From NCBI GenBank assembly GCA_016800925.1, contig JABCPU010000589.1, positions 1 through 36,502 of the forward strand: 36,502 bases of DNA, given 5' to 3'. Source of the DNA: Suillus spraguei. Taxonomy: Eukaryota; Basidiomycota; Agaricomycetes; Boletales; Suillaceae. Below the pieces are notes generated by a model, which ran no database searches, was not told where the DNA came from, and saw only the letters and a program-made list of their open reading frames with translations. The position numbers were made by a program, and so were the translations under genes. Positions 11,430-21,663 of the stretch are shown piece by piece (position 1 is the stretch's first letter; every line of letters begins with the position of its first letter).

Positions 11430-12560
11430 CGGGCGTCTGCAGCCAGTCTTTGCCTCCCTGGGTCTGCAGCCACTCTCGCCCGCCCGCAGTCTCCAGCCAT
11501 TCTTTGCATTCCTGGGTTTGCAGCCAGTTTTTACCTCCCTGGGTCTGCAGCCACTCTCGCCCGCCCGGAGTCTCCAGCCATTCTTTGCCTCCCCGAGTCT
11601 CCAGCCATCCTCGCACGCCCGGAGTCTGCAGCCAGTCTTTGCCTCCCTGGGTCTGCAGCCACTCTCGCCCGCCCGGAGTCTCCAGCCATTCTTTGCCTCC
11701 CCGAGTCTCCAGCCATCCTCGCACGCCCGGAGTCTGCAGCCAGTCTTTGCCTCCCTGGGTCTGCAGCCACTCTCGCCCGCCCGGAGTCTCCAGCCATTCT
11801 TTGCCTCCCTGAGTCTCCAGCCATCCTCGCCCGCCCGGAGTCTGCAGCCAGTCATTGCCTCCCTGGGTCTGCAGCCACTCTCGCCCGCCCGGAGTTTTCA
11901 GCCATTCTTTGCCTCCCCAAGTCTCCAGCCATCCTCGCCCGCCCGGAGTCTGCAGCCAGTCATTGCCTCCCTGGGTCTGCAGCCACTCTCGCCCGCCCGG
12001 AGTCTCCAGCCATTCTTTGCCTCCCCAAGTCTCCAGCCATCCTCGCACGCTCGGAGTCTGCAGCCAGTCTTTGCCTCCCTGGGTCTGCAGCCACTGTCGC
12101 CCGCCTGGAGTCTGCAGCCATCTTTTGCCTCCCCGAGTCTGCAGCCATCCTCGCACGCTCGAAGTCTGCAGCCAGTCTTTGCCTCCCTGGGTCTGCAGCC
12201 ATTCTTTGCCTCCCCAAGTCTCCAGCCATCCTCGCACGCCCGGAGTCTCCAGCCAGTCTTTGCCTTCCTGTGTCTGTAGCCACTTTCGCCCGCCCGGAGT
12301 CTCCAGCCATTCTTTGCCTCCCCGAGTCTCCAGCCATTCTCGCACGCCCGGAGTCTCCAGCCAGTCTTTGCCTCCCTGGGTCTGCAGCCACTCTCGCCCA
12401 CCCGGAGTCTCCAGCCAGTCTTTGCCTCCCTGGGTCTGCAGCCAGTTCCGTCCTTCCAGGGTCTGCAGCCAGCCTTGCCCACCCCGGTTCAGCAGCCAGT
12501 ATCTGCCGACTTGGGTCTCCAACCACTGCAGCCACCGTCGCCCACCCGCAGCTTGCAGCC
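11430..12560 (-). repeat. 27-bp repeat with 108-bp higher-order period, NLR2
   Basis: The minus strand encodes about 39 regular W-L-(Q/E)-T-x-G-G-x-x units plus a few irregular ones. Four units form a 36-residue super-repeat of the type WLQTQGGKD, WLQTPGVRG, WLETRGGKE, WLETPGGRE. Consecutive 108-bp copies are almost identical; the same phrase starts at 11621 and 11729. Homogenisation looks recent. Confidence 0.9.
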
Positions 12561-12614
12561 AGGCTTGTGTACCTGAGGTCTGCAGTCGCTCTCCCATACC
12601 TGTGGTCTCCAGCC

Positions 12615-12960
12615 AGCCAGCCTTAGTAGAGGATGCTAGCGAGGGTGAGGGTGGGCGTGAGAGTAGGGTTGAGTATGGGCTGGAGGGTAGGGTTGAGGAT
12701 GGGCGTGAGGGTAGGGTTGAGGATGGGCGTGAGGGTAGGGTTGAGAGTAAGGGTGAGGGGGGTGTTAGGGGTGAGGGTGAGTATAAGATGTCGCCCGAGG
12801 TCTGTGGTGGCCCAGATGTGTTCGAGTTCGAGTGGAGGCGCAAGTAATGCTCAGGTTCGTCCGGGTCCACTGGAAGCTGGGGTGCTATGCTAGAAGCTTG
12901 CAACTGGTGTTTCTCTTCCTTGTTCTGCAGCCGGCATTTCTTCCTTCTGGTCTGTAGTCG
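12615..12960 (-). repeat. Pro/Ser-rich segment with a short minisatellite in NLR2
   Basis: In the NLR2 frame this encodes a low-complexity linker including about three copies of an eight-residue unit SRPSSTLP. On the plus strand it is a 24-bp repeat built on 'gtagggttgaggatgggcgt', at about 12660-12750. It splits a few diverged Trp units (about 12960-13110) from the main array, as the Pro-rich insert does at a different place in NLR1. Confidence 0.75.
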
Positions 12961-14645
12961 GTGCCTTCTAAGCCACACTCCCGGATCCGACACTAGCCAT
13001 TTTTCTCCATCCTGTGTTTGAATCCAATCACTCCCTCCTTCAGTTTCTAGCCAATCCCCCGCTCCATCAGTTTTTAGCCAAGCATGCCCATCCTGGGTAT
13101 TCAGCCAGAATTGTAATTCTGAATGACGATGCCCCCGAAGCCATAGCAAACCTATAAGCACTTGCAGTGGCTCAAGTGGCTGGACGGTGAAGTTCAATTC
13201 ATGTTGTAAATTCTGAGGTTCGTGGGGTTCTATAACCTGGCTATGCTTCGTCAATTTTGAGAGCGCGTCTGGAAGGGCCGTGCTTTCTGGAAGGTCATGC
13301 GCCATCAAGCGGAGACAGGAAAGAGCGAGTAGAGAGTGTGCTGATGTGATGTCGTGTACTTGACGGAGGGAGGAGTTTGAGTGGCGAGACACATAGTCAC
13401 GGACGGAGGAATGGTGGATATTCACGGGGAGATTGTTGTCGATTGGAACATCTATGATAGATCGTAGCTGCATCAGGACATTTTCAACGTCCCTGCCCTC
13501 GCCAGGGCCAAGAAGTTTCGATATCTGCGCCATCGGCAGAGGGTCTGCAAGGGCAGCGATAACAGACAAGTGCAGGTACGCGCGTGCCGGGTCAGCGCAT
13601 GTGGAAAGGATACTGTCGTACAACTTGTGCATCTCTGTTCCTGGCAGCAGTTCGTTCGTTAAGTCGAGCATGAGCATAAGTCGATCGCGGGGATCATGTT
13701 TTTGATCATCGATAAATTTCATCATCGTGGACGCTACAATGAAACGTCTGCCCGCTCGGCTTGCCAGTCGTGCAATTTCAGCAGTCGATGGCTGTGGAAA
13801 ATCAGGATGGCAAGTGCCCAGCTCTCTGAACGAATGCTGTAAGAAAAGACAGATGTCTTCATCGACATCTGCACCGTCTAACGAGATGATGGTAGCAACG
13901 CCCTCCCAGAAGTCTTCACTGGTATCTCGCACACCAGTGGGCGCATCTTTTCTGTCTGCATAGCTTTACGAATATACTCCTCCGAACGACTCGTGAGTAG
14001 AATATGGGTGACGGGCAGATCAGGGTCACAGAGAGCTTCGCCAAGTAGGAAGATAAGATCAACGAGCTCGCTCTTGGATGTGTCGTTCTCGAGGGATTCG
14101 GAAGAGCATTCATCAAGGGCATCAATAATAAACGTCAAAGGCGGGCATCCGCGCAGTCTATATTGAAGACTCCGGAGGGGTCGTAGAAACAGCTCCTCCA
14201 TCTGGTCGCGAAGAGATGTGTCGTGATCTAGCAATGCAGGATTGTCGAGGATAATTCTGTTCACGTCTCCCTTGATGCTGGGAAAATTGGTTGCGAGCTG
14301 GTAGATAAGAGTCGCGAAGAAATGACCAGTTGTGCGGCGCTTCGTATGCTTGCGCGAAAAAAAGAATGTTGCCGCGAGCCGCTTCTCCCTGCTTCCCTCT
14401 ACAACTTTTAGACTTCTCATTCTCTCAGCTACGGTGAACGCGACAGCAGACTTTCCAACGCCCGCTGTTCCATGCAGCCAGATGACTTTACTCGTTTCTT
14501 GGCTGTCCAATGATTCGTAGATGTGGTTGAGAAGGACTACTCTGGTCCCTTTCAAACATTTTGGATGAGGCTGACGCTCACGAGAGTCATATTGAGCACC
14601 CTTGACAGCGACATGGGAAAGTTTTTCCCAAGCTCCTTCAGACAT

Positions 14646-15826
14646 ATATACGAGAGCTATCAGCGAGGTCAGATAGTGGGAAAGGTCATAAGAGACGGAA
14701 ATACTGACAGCGACTCGTTCAGACAGGGTTAGCGCGAATGTCTGGTGATGGTGATCAAGTAGAACAGTGTGTCAAGCAGCAAGCTGAGATGAAATGCGAA
14801 AAGCTGCTTCAAGATGCTTGAGATCGAATGGATTCAATAAGTGGGTGGAATACTTGTTAGATGCTGATGGTAGTAGAATGAGATCAAGCCATAGGCGCTA
14901 AGCTTATTGCAAGAGGCGTGCAAGCCACGAGGTTGCAGTGTGGCTTGGTTCGCTGAGCCAACAGTTGGAACTTGGCATACAAGAGTTATTAATATTAATT
15001 TGTGCTATACATGTACTAAACTATCAAAACGACAGTACTAAGGTAGAGCCTTGGAGCTCACAGAAGGATAGCAAACAGGTGTACGAGTCGAGGGGGCATT
15101 ATCTGAGTTCTCGTGCCTCGATTTTACGTAGATATAACGTAACGATCGCGGGCAGTCAGGCCTTCAAAGCTTCAGTAACTAGAGTAACTTAGTATTTGAG
15201 AATGAATCATACCTGAGAGGGATTGAGCAAGGGTTTGGCGTGCGGCCTTACTACCTAATGGTATTATTCAGCTAAATAATACACTAGCTTCCTAATACCT
15301 GTACGCTACTGGTCAGTGGAAAATTGTCACCATCTCGTTAGGCCTGACCCTTGACATTCGTGAACCTTTTACTAACCCTTTCCATAGAGTACATCATATA
15401 TAATACTAGTATGTTCGTGAATATAATGTAATATAGCCATCTCTCACTCAAAAATGGAATCACAATTATATATTCCTACCTAACAAGGTTTAGATGAGGA
15501 TTGGGGCGGCTGAGGGTTAGGAATAACGAGGTTTGGGGGTCTCGCTGAGGTTCAGAATGTGCTTTAAGACCGCTTGTAGATAATTCACTACACTTGAAGT
15601 GCTGGTGCTGTGCGCCGTAAGGTTTAGGTACAAGTCCCGTTTAGGACAAAGTTTGGCGAACCGGTGAACTCGGCTCCCAATTGAACCTATTAATATTGTG
15701 TAAGCCGGAGTAAGCTTGGTTTCGGCGGCCCAAATGGAGTCTCACCGGTCGGCTGGCTTAAGGCACGGTGGAACTTGACACGTCTTGAATTTGACTCGTA
15801 AGGCCTTAATTAGAATTGAGCATACT
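14646..15826. other. NLR2 upstream region up to the inserted segment
   Basis: No gene recognised. Positions 15255-15340 match the NLR1-HET1 spacer near 7440-7500. The similarity then breaks off and resumes near 18540, so about 15345 marks the left edge of an insertion. A short segment near 15095-15150 ('ctcgtgcctcga', then 'ttacgtag') recurs near 22640-22675, so it is a dispersed repeat. Confidence 0.5.
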
Positions 15827-16247
15827 GACAAAGTCAGGAGTGCTAACAAGGACGCAATAGAGAACATGACTGACTGGAAGGTCATATCATACTCGGTGGC
15901 CCACTATATATGTGATAGCAAACGCGATGGAAATGTTGCCACGTCGGTCCCCCTCGAAAAAGTGATGACGAGATAGTTACGATGGGAGTCATCGCGAGTA
16001 CAAGGATTCGATAAAATGTGGCAAGAGACGGTTTGCTTTTGATCCTGGCATGTTCAATTTCTTGTTGACCAAAAATAATGAGCCAGCACTTACTGACCTA
16101 ATTGATTGGACCTGACAAATAGTCGATGCATCACCATAGTTGTTTGATATCCCTGGGAAGTATCAACGTTGTAACTTGAACCCCAGGGTCCCCAGAGTAC
16201 GTACTGAGGAATGACTTCCTGGGTGCCTGAAAATAAGTATGAAGTGC
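15827..16247. repeat. Left arm of a 0.4-kb inverted repeat
   Basis: Reverse complement of 16395-16799, with high identity over about 405-421 bp. It contains an inverted copy of the protease 5' flank and the first 20 or so codons, ending at the codons for ALLTLS. Confidence 0.9.
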
Positions 16248-16394
16248 ACGGAGTTAAAGTCATTTTTAGCGAAGTGAGCTATTGAGATAAGGATGGATCG
16301 AGATGAAACCAAAGGTTCGCCGCCTGAGACCATTTCCTAGTCAACATGGTTTGGTTGTCATGCCAAGCCGCACAACTGGGAGCGGATGTACCCC
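16248..16394. other. 147-bp spacer of the inverted repeat
   Basis: Non-repeated sequence between the two arms. No gene or obvious motif seen. Confidence 0.8.
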
Positions 16395-16799
16395 GCACTT
16401 CATACTTATTTTCAGGCACCCAGGAAGTCATTCCTCATGACATCAGTACGTACTACTAGAATTCTGGGGTTTGATACTTCCCAGGGATATCAAACAACTA
16501 TGGTGACGCATCGAGGTCAAATCAATTAGGTCAGTTAGTGCTGGCTCATTATTTTTGGTCAACAAGAAATTGAACATGCCAGGATCAAAAGCAAACCGTC
16601 TCTTGCCACATTTTATCGAATCCTTGTACTCGCGATGACTCCCATCGTAACTATCTCGTCATCACTTTTTCGAGGGGGACCGACGTGCAACATTTCCATC
16701 GCGTTTGCTATCACATATATAGTGGGCCACCGAGTATGATATGACCTTCCAGTCAGTCATGTTCTCTATTGCGTCCTTGTTAGCACTCCTGACTTTGTC
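16395..16799. repeat. Right arm of the 0.4-kb inverted repeat
   Basis: Pairs with 15827-16247. The outer end lies inside the signal-peptide codons of the aspartic protease-like gene, so that gene's promoter and start lie in the arm. Confidence 0.9.
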
Positions 16800-18217
16800 G
16801 GTCACAGGATCTCCCGTTGAAGTTCGCAATTCCCCCATCACGCTCCCCATGACCAGGAGGCTAGCATTCTCCAATGTCACTGACCTCTTGCGGCATGATG
16901 AAGCTCTCGTTGCGGCCTTGACGGAATATAGCACGCATGGCCGACGTGTTTCTGTCCCTTTGACAAACTTTCATTGGGCTACACCGTACAAGTTGGCGTT
17001 GGCGGCACAATGTGTAAGTTCAACACTGAGAAAAACATACAGCTGATAATGTATCATTGAAGACGACTTGATTGTCGATAGCGCTAGCGCGATCACATGG
17101 GTTGGCGCCAAGGCTGCGTACGAGAGCAGCACCGGCATTGACACTAGAGTGCCTGTGGGGTACAATTACGGTTATGCCTCCTTCGAAGGTATGGCATACA
17201 ACAATATCATAAGTTGAATATACCTACGATCAGTATCTATAGGGACTTTATTCGAAGATTCAATGATTTTCAATGCTGATGGGCTCTACATCCCCCGGAT
17301 GCAATTTGGTGTTGCTTCTACTTCGGAGGGCTTCGCTTTTGACGGCGTCCTTGGCATCGGGCCTAGAGACTTGATACGCGGCACCCTAGATCCGCCAGCG
17401 ACTGTTATTGACTACATGGTTCAACAAAGCGGCATTCATGAGCCCGTGATTGGCATCTTTTTCCAGCCCTTCGGTGAGAGATCCCTAAATTATCGCCATG
17501 GAGAGATTTCCTTTGGTGGAGCCGACCCCCAGAGGTACACCGGCAGCATTGAATACACGTAAGACAGCTTAGCCTCTGGATCAATCCAGACTGATAGTAA
17601 TTGTTTTATTTCAGTGATATCACTGCCATCCCCCCTCATCGCACTATTGGGTATCAATCAGAGGATCACCTACGGAGATACAGGTATAGAGATCTTGCCC
17701 TACACCGCTGGTGTCGTGAATTGTGGTGGCACTTTTCTTTACATTTCCTCTGGTGTGTATTTGGAGTGCAGCGAGTAATAATGGTCTCATCAGCGTTCGA
17801 TAGATGCCTTTGAGAGATACCAGGCTGTAACCGGCGGTACCGTGAATGCGGCGAATGGTCTTCTCCAAATTTCCCGTCCCCAGTACGGTGCCCTACGTAG
17901 CTTGTACTTCCAAATCGGCGAGGTGCGTCAATTCTGTCGGCCCTCACATCCCTTGTTAACCATTTGCACAGAACACCTACAGATTCAACCGTAATGCGCA
18001 AATCTGGCCTCGTTCTCTCAACTACAGGCTTGATGGCGGTGGCCGTAACGATGATATATTTCTCATCATTAGAGGCCTTCAATCGCCCACTGGCTCAGGG
18101 CTTGACTTCATTAATGGCTACGTATTCCTCCAGCGCTTCTACACTGTGTTCGATAGCGGCATTAGGCCCCGCGTCGGTTTTGCCGAAACACGGTTCACTT
18201 ATGACACCTCCAACTAA
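16741..18217 (+). pseudogene. A1 (pepsin-like) aspartic protease homologue, catalytic motifs lost, frame-broken
   Basis: Six exons are proposed: 16741-17011, 17063-17188, 17243-17558, 17615-17752, 17804-17922 and 17972-18217. They read as a polyporopepsin-like secreted protein: a signal peptide (FSIASLLALLTLSVTG), a propeptide, AITWVGAKAAYESSTG, FDGVLGIGP, IGIFFQPF, GEISFGGADP, GGTVNAANGLLQIS, and a C-terminus VFDSGIRPRVGFAETRF. Both active-site triplets are changed. The first is DSA where the family has DTG/DSG. The second is NCG in VVNCGGT, where the family has DTG, so one catalytic Asp is replaced by Asn. In exon 4 the family frame needs one extra C in the C run near 17629 and one extra G near 17649; with those two bases the total is an exact codon multiple. 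Either a pseudogene or an inactive homologue with sequence errors; proteolysis is unlikely. The first donor (GTGTAA) is weak. Confidence 0.75.
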
Positions 18218-19689
18218 TATGGAGTTGCCAAAGTATTCGAAGCATCGTTTTGCAGACGCAAAGCAGCATATGGATTTGAAGGTTATACGGACTCTTCTCA
18301 AATAGGCTACGGAGGTTACTTGAGTTTCTGTATAAGAATATCGCAATACAAGTGAGCGCGGCTCGTCTTGTAGAAGTGAATTCTGTGCGAGTTTGCGTCT
18401 AGTACTATAGGATATTTCTTTTGTGCATCAATACACAGTATATTTATTATTGTCTTCTGTCCTGTCCTGTCTGATGCTCCAACTTTAATAAAGTGCGCGA
18501 TACACCAGCTACTAGTTACTTTATAATATATAACATGGTCCTCCAGCAGTCAAAGCATGAGGATATTCACAGGTTGGCGTTCTTTTTGGAACATGATAAT
18601 TTGTATGACGTTGATAGGTAGTTTTAGCTGGTGTAGGAAACAGTCTTGGCGATTTGCAAGCACGCCGAGAGCTAGAATGCGATTGGACGATACGATGGCC
18701 ACAACTTCCTAGTTGGTGATGTTGTTCCATGTTGGGTACAGCACACACTTCAAGCCGAGGGCTGGTTTTGACGTACGAGCTGTGCAAATGGAGAATGAAA
18801 GCGAGGAAAGACGAAGAGTATAAGAGTGGGACTGAGGAGATGAACGGGTATCTAAAACTGTCCCGTGAGCAAGAGATATAGCAATCACCAACCTGTGCTG
18901 TCCAGTTTCTTTCCCTATACTTTACACCAATTGTTCACATCCAGAGATAAGGCGGCGGGGAGGACCAGCAAATTCATCGCAAATACTAATAGTGTGTCTG
19001 CCTGGTCTCGTAGGCGTATCACGCTCTATTTGCAACAGGACACGCACAGTGCCTGCGTCGTACTCAAGACGAGGAAAAGATGTCGTCTAACGTAATCCCT
19101 TGTAGACATGCGCAATTCGACACATTCACAACAAAATACCGATAAGCATCTCCATCTCAGCAGTCGACCTTCATATCCATGAGTTGAGGCATAACAGCTC
19201 GAACAGATGGGAGGTGGCTTACTTTTTGTATGATTGCCGTGAAGAAAGCGCTACCTAATGTGTACAGTGTGTAATTTTGCATCTTGTGTTCTGGTTCCGA
19301 AAGACGAATGTTCCAGACCGTCAACTTGTATTCCAAATGACCATCAGCATGTTCCAGTATCTCGTATGCAGTGCAGGCACTGCAGGGAGACTCGTACTTT
19401 TTTGGGTATCACGAAGGCAATGCATTGCTGTATCGATGGCGTAGCAGAAGAATGTCAATGTACGTGATGATGTGCTGAATATAGATCCACAGGTCCTCGT
19501 GTCTGTTCATTCAAAGCAGGGTTCTCAAGCGTTTAAAGACGAGAATTTTAGTGCTTGTATCCCTTCCAGAGTCTTCAGGGAACCACCGCTACCAGAGGTC
19601 GTCAACTGTGAGCTTATCACCATCATATGACATTCTGTGCTTTTTAAGATTCCTAGACTATTTTCAAGTCACTGGACGACGTTCTTACC
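18218..19689. other. HET2 upstream region
   Basis: No gene seen. The insertion appears to end near 18520. From about 18540 the sequence matches the HET1 upstream region (about 7560-8733) up to the start codon; both share 'gtcactggacgacg' just before the ATG. It should contain the HET2 promoter. Positions 18481-18504 are a perfect inverted match to 10646-10669. Confidence 0.55.
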
Positions 19690-21259
19690 ATGAACGCTTC
19701 TGCCGCTGCAACAAACAGCCATGACTCCCTCAAAAATCTCGTTAATGACGTATTCAATGAATATATCACCAACGAGATGCCCATTCGTCTACTTCATATC
19801 ACCAAAGTCGATAAGAAGACAAGTTTTCGACTCGTAGAAAGGGATTTCGTTAGGCAGCACTTCAAAAATGTCCCCGACAACATTTATAAAGATTTTATGC
19901 TCGTGGACGAGGAGAGGGAGGAACGCATCAAAGTGCGCGTGAAGGAGGAACTCAAGTATGCTGTCCTCTCGCATAGATGGTTGCCGGGCACGCAAGAGCC
20001 TCTGTATCACCAGGTACTCAAGGACCGACGGAAGCCCTGATGTTCACGAGCTAGGATGGGATAAGCTTCAACATTTTTGCAGTACAGCGAAGGATATCCA
20101 CGACTGCGAATTCGCTTGGACCGATACGTCCTGTATAGACAAAACAAGCAGCTCAGAGTTGGACGAATCCATCCGCTCCATGTTTCGCTGGTACAGAAAT
20201 TCCCATGTTTGCATCGCTTTCCTTTCGGAAACGGCAGACCTCGTTGCTCTTAAACTCCAGGAGAAGGAAAAGACAGTTGATGTTTGGTTCGAAAGAGGAT
20301 GGACGCTTCAAGAGCTCCTTGCTCCATCGCAAATCAAATTCTACGGATCAAACTGGGAGCCCCTCACAGACTTTATGAACGACAGACGCAACAAAGACAT
20401 CATGGAAAAGATATCAACACTCACCGGTATCCATATGGATGATCTCGAGTCATTCACTCCTGGTATAGACCGAGTGCCAGAAAAGATGTTGTGGGCATCC
20501 AAGAGGCGAACGACTCGCATCGAAGACATGGCGTACTCCGTCATCGGAATATTTGATATCAGCCTCATGATCACATATGGTGAAGGCAACAGAGCCTTCT
20601 TCCGTCTCATGGAGGAGATAATGAAGAGATACGACAAATGGGATGTGTTTTTATGGAGCGGTCGTCGTTCCCGCTATAACCCGGCCCTCCCGGATGCTCC
20701 GCACTGTTATACTCCGCATTGCTATGCTCCGCACTGCCCTTATCCGCACTGCTATGCTCCGCACTGCTCTTCTCCAGGCTGCTGTCCCACAGGGTGTATT
20801 AAAACACTCCGAAACTCAATTGACCTAGCAGCCGCACGCTACCAGTATGGAGATAGGCGCTTTGCCTTGACCAATCACGGGCTCGAAATCTGGGTGCTTC
20901 TACTGACTGTCAATGTAGAGGACATCAGTGAAGAGTTGCCTGACTCGAGATGTCTTTTGTTCAAGCATGAACACTTTGAGGTGCGGGCGAGGCACATTGG
21001 TCCAGAGTCTGGCCTTTGTGACATGAACTGGGCAGTAGGTGTCCTGGACTATTCCGTAGACGGTGAGGGAGGGTCCATCGACAGGTTGCAGTTCCGCAAC
21101 CCGCCCGGGTCATATACTGCGTTCCTGCTGTCCTCGAATAAACATATACTTGCACATCTACCAGCAACTGCAAAGTGGAAGAAGGAGATGACAAAGGAAG
21201 TTGTTAGAATTAGTCCTCGCGATCACGTAGGAGGACCTGTGACTCTGTTATACCTTTAG
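19690..21259 (+). pseudogene. HET-domain protein, copy 2, single frame break
   Basis: The HET domain runs through YAVLSHRW (about residue 97), GWDKLQHFC, EFAWTDTSCIDK, MFRWYRNSHVCIAFLSE and WFERGWTLQELLAP, then GIFDISLMITYGEG and RAFFRLMEEI. A C-terminal region is shared with copy 1 (FALTNHGLEIW, WAVGVLDYS) and ends at 21257-21259. Between 19990 and 20040 the frame shifts: the upstream part stops at 20038-20040, and the homologous frame resumes by about 20015. The segment there is 20 bp shorter than in copy 1. A GT...AG pair flanks it (about 20012-20052), but removing it gives the wrong frame. Everything after is open, so this is the better preserved copy. Role inferred: effector of an incompatibility or cell-death response, paired with the NLR upstream. 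Confidence 0.8.
20695..20800 (+). repeat. Cys/His-rich pentapeptide repeat in HET2
   Basis: 15-bp units encode about five copies of P-H-C-(Y/S/P)-x, such as PHCYT and PHCYA, then PGCCPTGC. Regularly spaced His-Cys pairs suggest metal binding or disulfide chemistry. I do not recognise the motif as part of a known domain. Confidence 0.75.
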
Positions 21260-21552
21260 CACGGCTTTTTTTACCAAGCCTTTACCGCTAGATTTTCGGC
21301 CCATTGTGCTTACATTGTGGGTACATTCCCTCGATAGGTCAATCATTGGTTATACGACTACACTGTCAGACTCGACACTATAGTTATGGACTCAATACAT
21401 GCCTGCATTGAAATGCTTTCACGAAAGCATCAATCTCAGTATCGGGTCTTCGATGCAGGGGTACTTCCCCTCGCCCGCCATCGTCACGGGCATTGGAGGC
21501 TATGTTGGTTAGGATCTGACTGAAAGATCCACTGAAGGAGGTTTGGAGCCCA
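21260..21552. other. HET2 3' flank
   Basis: Similar to the HET1 3' flank (10290-10560). No gene seen before the tRNA. Confidence 0.5.
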
Positions 21553-21663
21553 GGACAGATGGCCGAGCGGTCCAAGGCGCCAGACTAAGGAGAGAACCAG
21601 CTCATTTGATGAGCTTATCATCTGGTCTCTTCGGGGGCGTGAGTTCGAATCTCACTCTGTTCA
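21553..21663 (+). tRNA. tRNA-Leu(AAG) with intron
   Basis: The acceptor GGACAGA (21553-21559) pairs with TCTGTTC (21656-21662), with discriminator A at 21663. The D-arm GGCCGAGCGGTCCAAGGC, a variable arm (GTCTCTTCGGGGGC) and a T-arm GTGAG-TTCGAAT-CTCAC give a class II tRNA. The anticodon stem CCAGA/TCTGG encloses C-T-AAG-G, so the anticodon is AAG (21587-21589). An intron of about 29 nt (21591-21619) follows position 37, the usual nuclear site. A T run just downstream (about 21668-21672) fits a Pol III terminator. Confidence 0.93.

Larger units (their letters stand above)
10832..14645 (-). pseudogene. NACHT-type NLR with nonapeptide repeat array, copy 2, one frame break
   Basis: Paralogue of the NLR at 2715-6736, read from ATG 14645 (MSEGAWEKL). 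Walker A GTAGVGKS, Walker B FIIDALDEC, the NACHT C-terminal region with HHSSVRDYVS, the Trp repeats and the conserved C-terminal domain are all present. Near 13900-13907 one base is missing: the first frame reads ...PVKTSGRALL and stops, while the homologous GVATIISLDG continues in the next frame to the end. The 3' intron 10874-10926 (53 nt) gives an EHLQ tail matching copy 1 and a stop at 10832-10834. The array differs from copy 1: about 39 regular units in a four-unit (108-bp) higher-order pattern, with a Pro/Ser-rich insert near its N-terminal side. Real pseudogene, strain variant or base-calling error in a G run are all possible; downstream coding is well preserved. Confidence 0.8.

Noticed and set aside
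11370..12847. Long plus-strand open frames opposite the NLR2 repeats (and 4032-5199 opposite the NLR1 repeats)
   Set aside because: They arise because the 27-bp repeat has no stops in several antisense frames. Their repeats only mirror the sense array, and they lack any family signature or start context.
15785..16934. Small open frames in both arms of the inverted repeat
   Set aside because: They are the two orientations of one duplicated sequence. The only supported reading is the protease signal peptide from 16741.
20012..20052. A short intron that would rescue HET2
   Set aside because: GT and AG are present, but removal gives a frame unlike the homologue that soon hits stops.
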